Assembly: GCA_030152565.1 (NCBI GenBank)
Contig: JASLJE010000046.1
Span: 1 to 15,795 of the forward strand
Reading direction: 5' to 3'
DNA: 15,795 nt
DNA from: Peptoniphilaceae bacterium
GTDB lineage: Bacteria > Bacillota > Clostridia > Tissierellales > Peptoniphilaceae
A program made the translations under genes and the position numbers. This document shows, piece after piece, positions 7,227 through 13,408 of this stretch. Below the pieces are notes generated by a model that was given only the letters and a program-made list of their open reading frames with translations, made no database searches and was not told where the DNA came from. How positions within the stretch are numbered: the stretch's first letter is position 1; every line of letters begins with the position of its first letter.

Positions 7227-8003
7227 CTATTTTCTTTTGAAGGAAGCTTTTTGTTTTTCAACAAAGGCTGTCATTCCTTCTTTTTGGTCTTCAGTTGCGA
7301 ATAGGGTACCAAACATTTCTGCTTCCATTACGATACCTTGATTTATTGGCATGTCTTGACCTAGGTTGATTGCTTTTTTAGAAGCTTCAACAGCTAGAGG
7401 AGCATTGGAAGCGATCTTCTTAGCTAATTTCTTAGCTTCTTCTAATACGTCTTCTTCAACTACCTTATTTAATAGGCCTATTTCATAAGCTCTATCGGCC
7501 TTGATGATACCTCCAGTAAAGATTAATTCTTTTGCTATACCATCGCCAACTATTCTAACAAGTCTTTGAGTTCCACCAAATCCAGGAGTTATTCCTAGAC
7601 CAACTTCTGGTTGACCAAATCTTGCTGAACTATCACCTAGTCTAATATCACAAGACATGGCTAATTCGCATCCACCGCCTAGAGTAAATCCTCTAATAGC
7701 AGCAATAGTAGGTTGTCTTAAGTTTTCTAATTTATGGAAAACATTATTTCCTAATTCTGAGAAGTTTCTTCCTTCGTAAGCATTTAAGTCCTTCATTTCT
7801 TTAATGTCAGCACCGGCAACGAAAGCTTTTTCTCCAGCTCCTGTAACTACTACGGCGTTTATTTTTTCATCATTATTAACTTGGTCAATAACTTCATCCA
7901 AGGCCTTTAAAACATTAGAGTTTAATGCATTAAGGCTTTTTGGATTATTAATAGTAACAACAGCTATATTATCTTCTCTTTCAAGTAAAACTAAATCTGT
8001 CAT
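7227..8003 (-). CDS. crt: Enoyl-CoA hydratase / 3-hydroxybutyryl-CoA dehydratase (crotonase)
   Basis: Crotonase-fold enzyme expected to interconvert 3-hydroxybutyryl-CoA and crotonyl-CoA. Motifs: AFVAGADIKEM (oxyanion-hole and CoA loop), FTLGGGCELAMSCDIR (second oxyanion glycine, catalytic E113) and FGQPEVGLGITPGFGGTQRL (catalytic E133). Both glutamates are present, so a true hydratase is likely, not a non-hydratase crotonase relative. The length of 258 matches clostridial Crt. It follows hbd by 18 bases on the same strand with an AAGGAG site, so the two form an operon for the two middle steps of butyryl-CoA formation. Thiolase, bcd and etfAB are not adjacent here. All arginine codons checked are AGA, as in hbd, suggesting high expression. 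Confidence 0.93.
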   Translation of the reverse strand: MTDLVLLEREDNIAVVTINNPKSLNALNSNVLKALDEVIDQVNNDEKINAVVVTGAGEKAFVAGADIKEMKDLNAYEGRNFSELGNNVFHKLENLRQPTIAAIRGFTLGGGCELAMSCDIRLGDSSARFGQPEVGLGITPGFGGTQRLVRIVGDGIAKELIFTGGIIKADRAYEIGLLNKVVEEDVLEEAKKLAKKIASNAPLAVEASKKAINLGQDMPINQGIVMEAEMFGTLFATEDQKEGMTAFVEKQKASFKRK

Positions 8004-8021
8004 TGTATATATACTCCTTTA

Positions 8022-8876
8022 TTATTTACTGTAGTCGTAGAATCCTCTACCAGTTTTAATTCCTAAGTAACCTGCTTCAACGTGTTTAACTAATAGTGGG
8101 CAAGCTCTGTATTTAGGATCTCTAAATTGAGTATATAAAACATTCATGATTGCAAGAACAACATCTAATCCGATATAGTCTGCTAGTGCTATAGGTCCCA
8201 TTGGGTGGTTAGCACCTAATTTCATTGAAGTATCAATTTCTTCAGCTGTAGCAACGCCTTCATATAGGGCAAATATTGCTTCGTTTATCATAGGTATTAA
8301 TAATCTATTTACAGCAAATCCTGGTGAGTCTTTAATTTCAACTGGTGTTTTGCCTAATCTTTTACTTAATTCAACAACTAAAGCTGTTGTTTCATCACTT
8401 GTGTTTAATCCTCTAATAACTTCAACTAATTTCATAACTGGTACTGGATTGAAGAAGTGCATTCCAATAACTCTATCAGGTCTATTAGTTGCTGCAGCAA
8501 TATCAGTGATTGATAATGATGAAGTGTTTGTTGCTAAGATTGCTCCTTCAGGTGCATATTCATCAAGTTCTCTAAAGATAGCTAATTTAATATCTCTATT
8601 TTCAGTTGCTGCTTCAATTATTAATTGACAGTCTTTAGCGTCTTTTTTATCAGTAGAAGTAGTGATTCTCTTTAATGAAGCTTCTTTATCTTCTTCAGTC
8701 ATTCTACCTTTTTCAACGTTTCTTCCGTAGTTTTTTTCAAGTTTAGCCATAGCCTTATCTAATGATTCTTGTCTCATTTCGTTCATAACTACTTCATAGC
8801 CATTTTGAGCTAAAATTTGAATAATTCCTGAGCCCATAGCTCCAGATCCAACTACCATAACTTTTTTAATTTCCAT
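8022..8876 (-). CDS. hbd: 3-hydroxybutyryl-CoA dehydrogenase
   Basis: Reduces acetoacetyl-CoA to 3-hydroxybutyryl-CoA with NAD(P)H during butyrate fermentation. Length of 284 residues is typical. The N-terminal Rossmann fold has GSGAMG (residues 10-15), then TNTSSLSITDIA. The catalytic pair is H140 (GMHFFNP) and E152 (KLVEVIRG). The C-terminal helical domain includes IKDSPGFAVNRLLIPM and ANHPMGPIALADYIGLDV, ending GIKTGRGFYDYSK. A GGAGGG ribosome binding site lies nine bases before the ATG. It is the first gene of the hbd-crt unit, behind its own promoter and a palindromic leader. The codon choice (AGA, GTT, CCA) looks like that of a highly expressed gene and unlike the transporter gene upstream. 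Confidence 0.95.
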   Translation of the reverse strand: MEIKKVMVVGSGAMGSGIIQILAQNGYEVVMNEMRQESLDKAMAKLEKNYGRNVEKGRMTEEDKEASLKRITTSTDKKDAKDCQLIIEAATENRDIKLAIFRELDEYAPEGAILATNTSSLSITDIAAATNRPDRVIGMHFFNPVPVMKLVEVIRGLNTSDETTALVVELSKRLGKTPVEIKDSPGFAVNRLLIPMINEAIFALYEGVATAEEIDTSMKLGANHPMGPIALADYIGLDVVLAIMNVLYTQFRDPKYRACPLLVKHVEAGYLGIKTGRGFYDYSK

Positions 8877-8927
8877 AACAGTATCCCTCCATAAGTATAA
8901 GTTATATTTTCAGTTTTTTAACAATTT

Positions 8928-8947
8928 GGCAATCGATATCAATTGCC
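8928..8947 (-). promoter_or_regulatory. Palindromic candidate operator upstream of hbd
   Basis: GGCAATCGATATCAATTGCC is a 20-bp palindrome with one mismatched pair out of ten. It lies at about +4 to +24 from the predicted hbd start site, where a repressor would block transcription. The regulator cannot be named from this sequence. The site does not match the published Rex consensus. Confidence 0.5.
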
Positions 8948-8957
8948 CTCAATAAAC

Positions 8958-8986
8958 ATAATAGCATAGACTAATCTTTATTTAAA
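8958..8986 (-). promoter_or_regulatory. Promoter of hbd-crt
   Basis: On the minus strand TTTAAA (8986-8981) is followed by a 17-base spacer and an extended -10, TGC-TATTAT (hexamer 8963-8958). Transcription should start near 8951, giving a leader of about 75 bases. Placement between the transporter stop and hbd fits a separate fermentation operon. Confidence 0.65.
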
Positions 8987-9001
8987 GCACAAGTTTAAAT
9001 T

Positions 9002-10357
9002 TTAACAATTAATTATATATCCACTAATGAAGATGATGATGATTATTAGCGGGATTAGGTAACTATAATAAAATTTACTTTTACTAGGAAACCTAGGTCC
9101 TTGTCCACTATTAACTTCTGTTAGGAAATTATCAAATCCCCAACCCCTTTTGGAAGTGGCAAATAGGACATAGCCTAGTGACCCCAAAGGTAGGAGGTTG
9201 GAACTTACAATAAAATCATAAAGGTCTAACATATTTGATTGGCCCCCCAGTGGATGGACATGGCTTAAAAGGTTGAAGCCAAAAATCACAGGTAGGGAAC
9301 CTAATAAAATTATGAAAAAATTAATAAAAATGCTCTTCTTCCTAGACATCTTAAACCTAGTAGTAAAGTTGGCTATGATAGATTCAAAGACAGCTATAAC
9401 TGTAGATATGGATGCAAAGGTCATAAAGATAAAGAAGATTACCCCCCAGAATCTGCCAAAGGCCATATTGTTAAATACTTCAGGTAGGACTATAAATATA
9501 AGGCTGGGTCCAGTCTTAGCATCTATAGAGTAGGCTGTAGTAGCAGGAAAGATCATAAGTCCTGCTAGAAAGGCAATCAAGGTGTCCAAGGAAGCTACAT
9601 AAATAGACTCCTGTAAAATAGTGTGGTCCTTGTCTGTCCTAGACCCAAAGATGGCCAAGGCTCCAACTCCCAAACTCAAGGTGAAGAAGGCCTGGTTCAT
9701 AGCCTCATAGATGATTTTTAAAAGTCCTATCTCTCTTATAGAATCCATATTAGGCACTAGATAAAACCTAAGTCCCTCTCTGGCATTATCCAATCTTAAA
9801 CTGTTAAAGACTAGAAGGATGATGGTTACAAATAAGAGAATCATAACCTTGGAAATTATCTTTTCCACCCCTTGATTAAAGCCCTTGGATAGGATATAAA
9901 AACCTATCACTATGGTAAGAACTGTGAAAAACAACATGGATTTATAGTCTAGAAGCATGGTGGTAAAACTTTCTTCTGTAGTTTGTAGAAGTATATCTCC
10001 ACTTATAAACTTAAAAATATAAGATATTATCCAGCCGGTAATTACAACGTAGAAAAACATTAAAATATAAGTTCCAATAAGTCCCATCCAGCCTAAAATA
10101 TTCCATTTTTTATTATGATCTCCAAGTTTACCAAAGGCTTCTATAGGAGGACTCTGGCTGGCCCTGCCTACGGCGAATTCTGTATTCATTACAGGAATAC
10201 CTAGTAAAAGTAAGAAAATCAAATAAATAATAACAAAAATAGCGCCTCCATATTTACCTACGACATAGGGAAAGCGCCAAATATTTCCTAGGCCGATTGC
10301 TGAACCGGCAGATAGTAAAATAAAGCCGATTCTTGAATTAAATTTTTCTTTTTCCAT
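9002..10357 (-). CDS. Sodium-dependent transporter, NSS (SNF) family
   Basis: LeuT-fold symporter that would import an amino acid or related amine with sodium. The signature SAGSAIGLGNIWRFPYVVG in helix 1 carries the unwound substrate/sodium site. Eleven hydrophobic segments can be read, ending with SYLIPLIIIIIFISGYII, and the 451-residue length matches the 11-helix prokaryotic branch (MhsT, Tyt1) more than 12-helix LeuT. The substrate cannot be assigned from sequence alone. I chose the ATG at 10357 because GGAGGTG (10367-10361 on the minus strand) lies directly before it. A TTG at 10369 in the same frame overlaps that site. It is single, divergent from the HAD gene, with no clear terminator before the hbd promoter. 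Confidence 0.92.
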   Translation of the reverse strand: MEKEKFNSRIGFILLSAGSAIGLGNIWRFPYVVGKYGGAIFVIIYLIFLLLLGIPVMNTEFAVGRASQSPPIEAFGKLGDHNKKWNILGWMGLIGTYILMFFYVVITGWIISYIFKFISGDILLQTTEESFTTMLLDYKSMLFFTVLTIVIGFYILSKGFNQGVEKIISKVMILLFVTIILLVFNSLRLDNAREGLRFYLVPNMDSIREIGLLKIIYEAMNQAFFTLSLGVGALAIFGSRTDKDHTILQESIYVASLDTLIAFLAGLMIFPATTAYSIDAKTGPSLIFIVLPEVFNNMAFGRFWGVIFFIFMTFASISTVIAVFESIIANFTTRFKMSRKKSIFINFFIILLGSLPVIFGFNLLSHVHPLGGQSNMLDLYDFIVSSNLLPLGSLGYVLFATSKRGWGFDNFLTEVNSGQGPRFPSKSKFYYSYLIPLIIIIIFISGYIINC

Positions 10358-10458
10358 AAACACCTCCAAATTATTTAGTCTATTCTATCATTATTTACTA
10401 GAAAAATATAGTTATTACAAAATAATAATATATATTCAGCTAATAATTTAGTCATTAG

Positions 10459-10467
10459 TGTTATAAT
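10459..10467 (+). promoter_or_regulatory. Extended -10 promoter for HAD-GNAT pair
   Basis: TGTTATAAT is an extended consensus -10 element 30 bases before the HAD start. No good -35 is seen 17 bases upstream. The rest of the 140-base divergent region (10358-10497) is very AT-rich. A promoter for the transporter must lie there, but no convincing one stands out. Confidence 0.5.
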
Positions 10468-10497
10468 AGTTGTAGTTATATTGCTAGGGAGGATTAA

Positions 10498-11166
10498 ATG
10501 GTAAAAGATTTATTTAAGAAGACTAGAACTATATATTTTGATTTTGACGGAACCTTGCACAATACCATAAAAATTTATGGACAGAGTCTTAGAAAGGGCT
10601 ATGAATTTTTAGTAGAACAAGGGGCGGTAGAAGACAGGCATATCTCAGATGAAGAAGCAAAGTCCTGGTTGGGCTATAATGTCCATGAAATGTGGGATAA
10701 TTTTTTACCCCAGGTAGATGACCAGTTAAAGGACCAGGCCAAGAAGATAGTTGGACAAAACTTAAATAGTTTATTGGTGGAGGGCCATGCTGAGCTTTAT
10801 CCCAATGCTAAAAAAGTTTTAGAAGAGCTAGACCATAGAGGTTATACAATGATCTATCTAAGTAATTGTAAAAATGTTTACAAGGATTCAGTGATGAAGG
10901 CCTTTGGCATAGAAAAATACTTTGATAGGACAATTTGTTCTGAGAGCTTTAATTGGATGTTAAAGGAAGATATAGTTAGACAGATTAGGTCTGATTATCC
11001 TGAAGAGCAGATTTTTGTGGGGGATAGGTTCCACGATATGAAGGCGGGAAGGGACAATGGCTTAAATACAATTTTTTGCTCTTATGGGTTTGGAGCTGAA
11101 GAAGAAGGCAAGGAGGCAACTCTTGCCATTAGTGATATAATAGAATTATTGGATATATTACCATAA
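10498..11166 (+). CDS. HAD-superfamily phosphatase (phosphoglycolate phosphatase-like)
   Basis: Cytosolic haloacid dehalogenase-type hydrolase, 222 residues. Motif I is YFDFDGTLHN (nucleophile D15, acid/base D17). A helical cap of about 70 residues follows, then motif II in MIYLSNCKN. Motif IV is IFVGDRFHDMKAGRDNG with metal-binding D176 and D180. The helical C1 cap places it with phosphoglycolate phosphatases, PpaX and beta-phosphoglucomutases. The exact phosphate-ester substrate cannot be told. A strong GGAGG site (10488-10492) precedes the ATG. It lies 14 bases upstream of the GNAT gene and shares its promoter and terminator. Confidence 0.85.
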   Translation: MVKDLFKKTRTIYFDFDGTLHNTIKIYGQSLRKGYEFLVEQGAVEDRHISDEEAKSWLGYNVHEMWDNFLPQVDDQLKDQAKKIVGQNLNSLLVEGHAELYPNAKKVLEELDHRGYTMIYLSNCKNVYKDSVMKAFGIEKYFDRTICSESFNWMLKEDIVRQIRSDYPEEQIFVGDRFHDMKAGRDNGLNTIFCSYGFGAEEEGKEATLAISDIIELLDILP

Positions 11167-11180
11167 GAAAGAAGGATTTT

Positions 11181-11690
11181 ATGAAGATTGAAGGAAAAGA
11201 AGTATATATTGGAACCTTAGAAAAACAAGACTTTGACACAATATGGCAGGACTATGAGTATGACTTTGAAGAGGATTGTGAAAATCTTTATCTAGGCTAC
11301 TCTAAGGAAAAGGCTGATGAGCTTTACCAAGCCATTCAGGCTAACCAGGGCAGGGAAAGTCTATATTTGGGTATTTTTAATAAAAAACCCCTAGGCTACA
11401 TAGCCCTTAAGGATATGGATATGGTTAATAGGTCATGTTCTATAGAGCTAGCCATCTCTAAAATAGCCAATAGAAATAAGGGTTACGGCAGAGAGGCCCT
11501 AGAATTAATGGTCAAGTATGCCTTTGACTATATGGGCATGGAAAGATTGACCATAGATATTTTAGAAAATAACAAGAGGCTAAAAAACATTACTGAAAAA
11601 GAAGAATTTAAATTGGAAGGCATAGAGAAAAAAGCTGTTTACCACAAGGGACAAAAGTTAAACAGACTAAATTATGCCCGCCTAAAATAG
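11181..11690 (+). CDS. GNAT-family N-acetyltransferase (RimJ/RimL-like)
   Basis: 169-residue acetyl-CoA-dependent transferase. The acetyl-CoA pyrophosphate-binding motif A is RNKGYGREAL (G101-Y102-G103). It is preceded by the beta strands YLGIFNKKPLGYIALKD and CSIELAISK, and followed by LTIDILENNKRLKNI, where the Asn-containing segment fits the RimJ/RimL type (Acetyltransf_3). The acceptor may be a protein N-terminus, an amino acid or a small amine; the sequence does not decide. A GAAGGA site precedes the ATG. It is co-transcribed with the HAD gene and closed by a terminator ten bases after its stop. Confidence 0.82.
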   Translation: MKIEGKEVYIGTLEKQDFDTIWQDYEYDFEEDCENLYLGYSKEKADELYQAIQANQGRESLYLGIFNKKPLGYIALKDMDMVNRSCSIELAISKIANRNKGYGREALELMVKYAFDYMGMERLTIDILENNKRLKNITEKEEFKLEGIEKKAVYHKGQKLNRLNYARLK

Positions 11691-11699
11691 GGATGATAG

Positions 11700-11723
11700 G
11701 TAGCAGGAGGCCTGCTACTTTTT
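11700..11723 (+). terminator. Intrinsic terminator after GNAT gene
   Basis: Perfect 8-bp stem GTAGCAGG (11700-11707) with CCTGCTAC (11711-11718), loop AGG, followed by TTTTT (11719-11723). This GC-rich stem with U-tract ends the HAD-GNAT transcript. Confidence 0.92.
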
Positions 11724-11725
11724 AT

Positions 11726-11754
11726 TTGACATATTCTAAATTAGATGTTATTCT
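11726..11754 (+). promoter_or_regulatory. Sigma-A promoter of PC4-like gene
   Basis: TTGACA (11726-11731), 17-base spacer, TATTCT (11749-11754), with TG one base before the -10 (extended). It begins two bases after the preceding terminator U-tract and lies 29 bases before the start codon. Confidence 0.7.
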
Positions 11755-11782
11755 CAATTCATTATTAATGAAGGAGGATAAA

Positions 11783-12001
11783 ATGGCGGGACTAAAGTTT
11801 GAAATAGTAGAGAATTTAGGCGTTTTATCAGAAAACGCAAAGGGCTGGAGAAAGGAATTAAACCTGGTTTCTTGGAATGAGAGGGAAGCTAAGTACGACT
11901 TGAGAGAGTGGAATCCGGATCACACCAGGATGAGCAAGGGAATTACTTTCACTGAAGAAGAGGCCAAAGTTTTATTAGAAATCTTAAAAGATGAATTTTA
12001 A
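11783..12001 (+). CDS. PC4/YdbC-like single-stranded nucleic-acid-binding protein
   Basis: A 72-residue protein of the bacterial YdbC family, related to the eukaryotic transcription coactivator PC4. PC4-fold proteins dimerise and bind single-stranded DNA. Visible features are LKFEIVENLGVLSE, WRKELNLVSWNEREAKYDLREW (the beta-sheet with conserved Trp and basic residues), and GITFTEEEAKVLLEIL (C-terminal dimer helix). I chose the ATG at 11783 because AAGGAGG (11771-11777) precedes it. The longer open frame back to 11693 starts inside the upstream terminator and is not credible. An in-frame ATG at 11768 precedes the ribosome binding site. The gene is monocistronic with its own promoter and terminator. 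Its cellular role in Firmicutes is not well defined; general transcription or DNA repair roles are inferred from fold. Confidence 0.88.
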   Translation: MAGLKFEIVENLGVLSENAKGWRKELNLVSWNEREAKYDLREWNPDHTRMSKGITFTEEEAKVLLEILKDEF

Positions 12002-12022
12002 GCACTTTTAGTGCTTTTTTTT
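12000..12022 (+). terminator. Terminator overlapping PC4-like stop codon
   Basis: Stem AAGCACT (12000-12006) pairs with AGTGCTT (12010-12016) over a TTT loop, with a run of eight T (12015-12022). The 5' arm begins inside the TAA stop codon. The next promoter starts immediately after it. Confidence 0.85.
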
Positions 12023-12023
12023 A

Positions 12024-12032
12024 TGCTATAAT
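12024..12032 (+). promoter_or_regulatory. Extended -10 promoter for metallophosphoesterase
   Basis: TGCTATAAT, identical to the element before rlmN. The -35 position would fall inside the preceding terminator hairpin and matches poorly, so the TG extension is likely important. Predicted start near 12039, about 22 bases before the ATG. Confidence 0.6.
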
Positions 12033-12060
12033 ATATGGGATAAATTATAGGAGAAAATAT

Positions 12061-12750
12061 ATGATATATGCGATTTCAGATCTTCATTTAGACATTACCA
12101 AGGACAAGGACATGAATGTGTTTGGAGATGTTTGGATGGATTATGAAGAAAAGATTTTTAATAATTGGAAGTCCTTGGTCAAGGAAGACGACCTGGTTTT
12201 AGTTCCAGGGGATATTTCCTGGGCCATGACCTTGGAAGAGGCCTATGAGGACTTGCGAAGAATAGATGAACTACCGGGAAGAAAAATATTGTTGAAGGGA
12301 AATCACGACTATTGGTGGCAATCACTAAATAAGATAAAAAAATTGGGATTTGAAAGTATGGAATTTCTACAAAATAATTCCTTTATCCACGATAGGACCT
12401 TGATAGTAGGAACTAGGGGCTGGGCAGACCCAACTTCTAGTGAATTCAAAGAGGCCGATAGGAAGGTCTTTGAAAGAGAGCTACTTAGGATGGAGCTATC
12501 TATTAAGGATGCTAAGAAAAAGGACTATGATGATGTTATAGCCATCATGCATTATCCTCCTTTTACCAAGGATAGGATGCCTAATGATTTTGAAGAAATC
12601 TTTAGAAATAATGGGATTGACCAGGTTATTTACGGCCACCTTCATGGCAAGGGGCTGGAAAATGTGGTTGAGGGACATATAGAAGGAATAGAATATTTTT
12701 GTGCCTCAGCAGACTACCTTGAATTTAAACCAATAGTTATTAAGGAGTAA
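12061..12750 (+). CDS. Metallophosphoesterase (COG1768-like phosphohydrolase)
   Basis: Calcineurin-like dimetal phosphoesterase, 229 residues. Full motif set: ISDLHLD (D7, H9), VPGDISWA (D51), KGNHDYWW (N81, H82, D83), MHYPP (H164) and YGHLHG (H193, H195). All metal ligands are present, so it should be active. The PGDISWAM and NHDYWW variants are those of the COG1768 group of predicted phosphohydrolases common in clostridia, whose substrate is unknown. No signal peptide or membrane segment is seen, so it is cytosolic. An AGGAG site at 12049-12053 precedes the ATG. The HD hydrolase gene starts two bases after its stop, so the two are co-expressed. Confidence 0.88.
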   Translation: MIYAISDLHLDITKDKDMNVFGDVWMDYEEKIFNNWKSLVKEDDLVLVPGDISWAMTLEEAYEDLRRIDELPGRKILLKGNHDYWWQSLNKIKKLGFESMEFLQNNSFIHDRTLIVGTRGWADPTSSEFKEADRKVFERELLRMELSIKDAKKKDYDDVIAIMHYPPFTKDRMPNDFEEIFRNNGIDQVIYGHLHGKGLENVVEGHIEGIEYFCASADYLEFKPIVIKE

Positions 12751-12751
12751 G

Positions 12752-13342
12752 ATGAGAGAGTTAGTAAAAGATATAGAATTTATAAATGAATTAGAAAATA
12801 TGAAAAAAACCTTTCGTAAGACCAAGGTTGTAGGAACTGACAGGTATGAAAATGATGCAGAGCACTCATGGCATGTAACCATGATGGCCTTAATTTTAGA
12901 CAAGTATAAGGAAGTAGAAGCAGATTTAACAAAGACTTTAGAGATGCTTCTAGTCCATGACCTGGTAGAACTATATGCAGGAGATACCTATGCCTATGAC
13001 ACAAATGGTTATGAGGATAAGCTGGACAGGGAGAAGGCTGCCATGGAAAGGATAAAAAACCAATTGAGTGAAGATAATGCTAAAAAGATAGAAGATCTTT
13101 GGTTGGAATTTGAGGCAATAGAGACCAATGAGGCCAAGTTTGCCACCAGTATGGATAGACTTCAACCAGTTTTTCTAAATGCATCTAGAAAAGACGGGGG
13201 AACCTGGAAGGAGCATGGCATTAAAAAATCTCAAGTTGTGGCCAGATTAGAAACGGTAAAAGAGTTTAATGAGGACCTTTATACTTATTCGATGAATTTA
13301 TTGGATGAATCAGTTGATAAGGGCTACCTAATAAATGGCTAA
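12752..13342 (+). CDS. HD-domain hydrolase (YfbR-like 5'-nucleotidase family)
   Basis: 196-residue HD-domain phosphohydrolase. Metal ligands: H38 and H41 region in ENDAEHSWHVTMMALIL, and H69-D70 in LLVHDLVELYAGDTYAYD. A further conserved aspartate lies in ATSMDRLQPVFLN. This pattern places it with the HD_3 group that includes E. coli 5'-deoxynucleotidase YfbR, so removal of phosphate from deoxynucleoside monophosphates is plausible but not proven. The ribosome binding site (AAGGAG, 12742-12747) lies within the last codons of the metallophosphoesterase gene. No terminator is visible before the greA promoter. Confidence 0.85.
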   Translation: MRELVKDIEFINELENMKKTFRKTKVVGTDRYENDAEHSWHVTMMALILDKYKEVEADLTKTLEMLLVHDLVELYAGDTYAYDTNGYEDKLDREKAAMERIKNQLSEDNAKKIEDLWLEFEAIETNEAKFATSMDRLQPVFLNASRKDGGTWKEHGIKKSQVVARLETVKEFNEDLYTYSMNLLDESVDKGYLING

Positions 13343-13345
13343 TAA

Positions 13346-13374
13346 TTGACATATAAACTTATAATTACTATAAT
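13346..13374 (+). promoter_or_regulatory. Perfect-consensus sigma-A promoter of greA-lysS
   Basis: TTGACA (13346-13351), exactly 17 bases, TATAAT (13369-13374). Both hexamers and the spacing are perfect consensus. Start is expected near 13381, inside the palindrome described separately. Strong expression of greA-lysS is expected unless repressed. Confidence 0.93.
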
Positions 13375-13377
13375 ACT

Positions 13378-13394
13378 TTAATGATAATCATTAA
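13378..13394 (+). promoter_or_regulatory. Fur-type palindrome at greA-lysS start site
   Basis: TTAATGATAATCATTAA is a perfect 8-1-8 palindrome. Aligned to the classical 19-bp Fur box GATAATGATAATCATTATC it matches 15 of 19 positions, including 15 consecutive bases (13379-13393). It covers the predicted start site, a position where a Fur/PerR/MntR-family repressor would block transcription. Alternatively it is a chance AT-rich palindrome or a site for another regulator. Confidence 0.55.
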
Positions 13395-13408
13395 TAGGAG
13401 AGATGTAT

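Noticed and set aside
9273..9533. Plus-strand open frame within the NSS transporter
   Set aside because: Antisense of transmembrane coding sequence; no supporting signals.
10358..10497. Operator or attachment site in the AT-rich divergent region, suggested by CTAAT...ATTAG and repeated TTTAGTC
   Set aside because: Arms are five bases and the repeats short; both are expected by chance in DNA this AT-rich.
11693..11782. N-terminal extension of the PC4-like gene back to 11693
   Set aside because: It starts inside the preceding terminator and runs across the promoter and ribosome binding site; the shorter 72-residue protein matches the family length.
13375..13408. T-box riboswitch controlling lysS
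   Set aside because: The leader from the predicted start to greA is only about 28 bases, far too short for a T-box, and no specifier or T-box sequence is seen.
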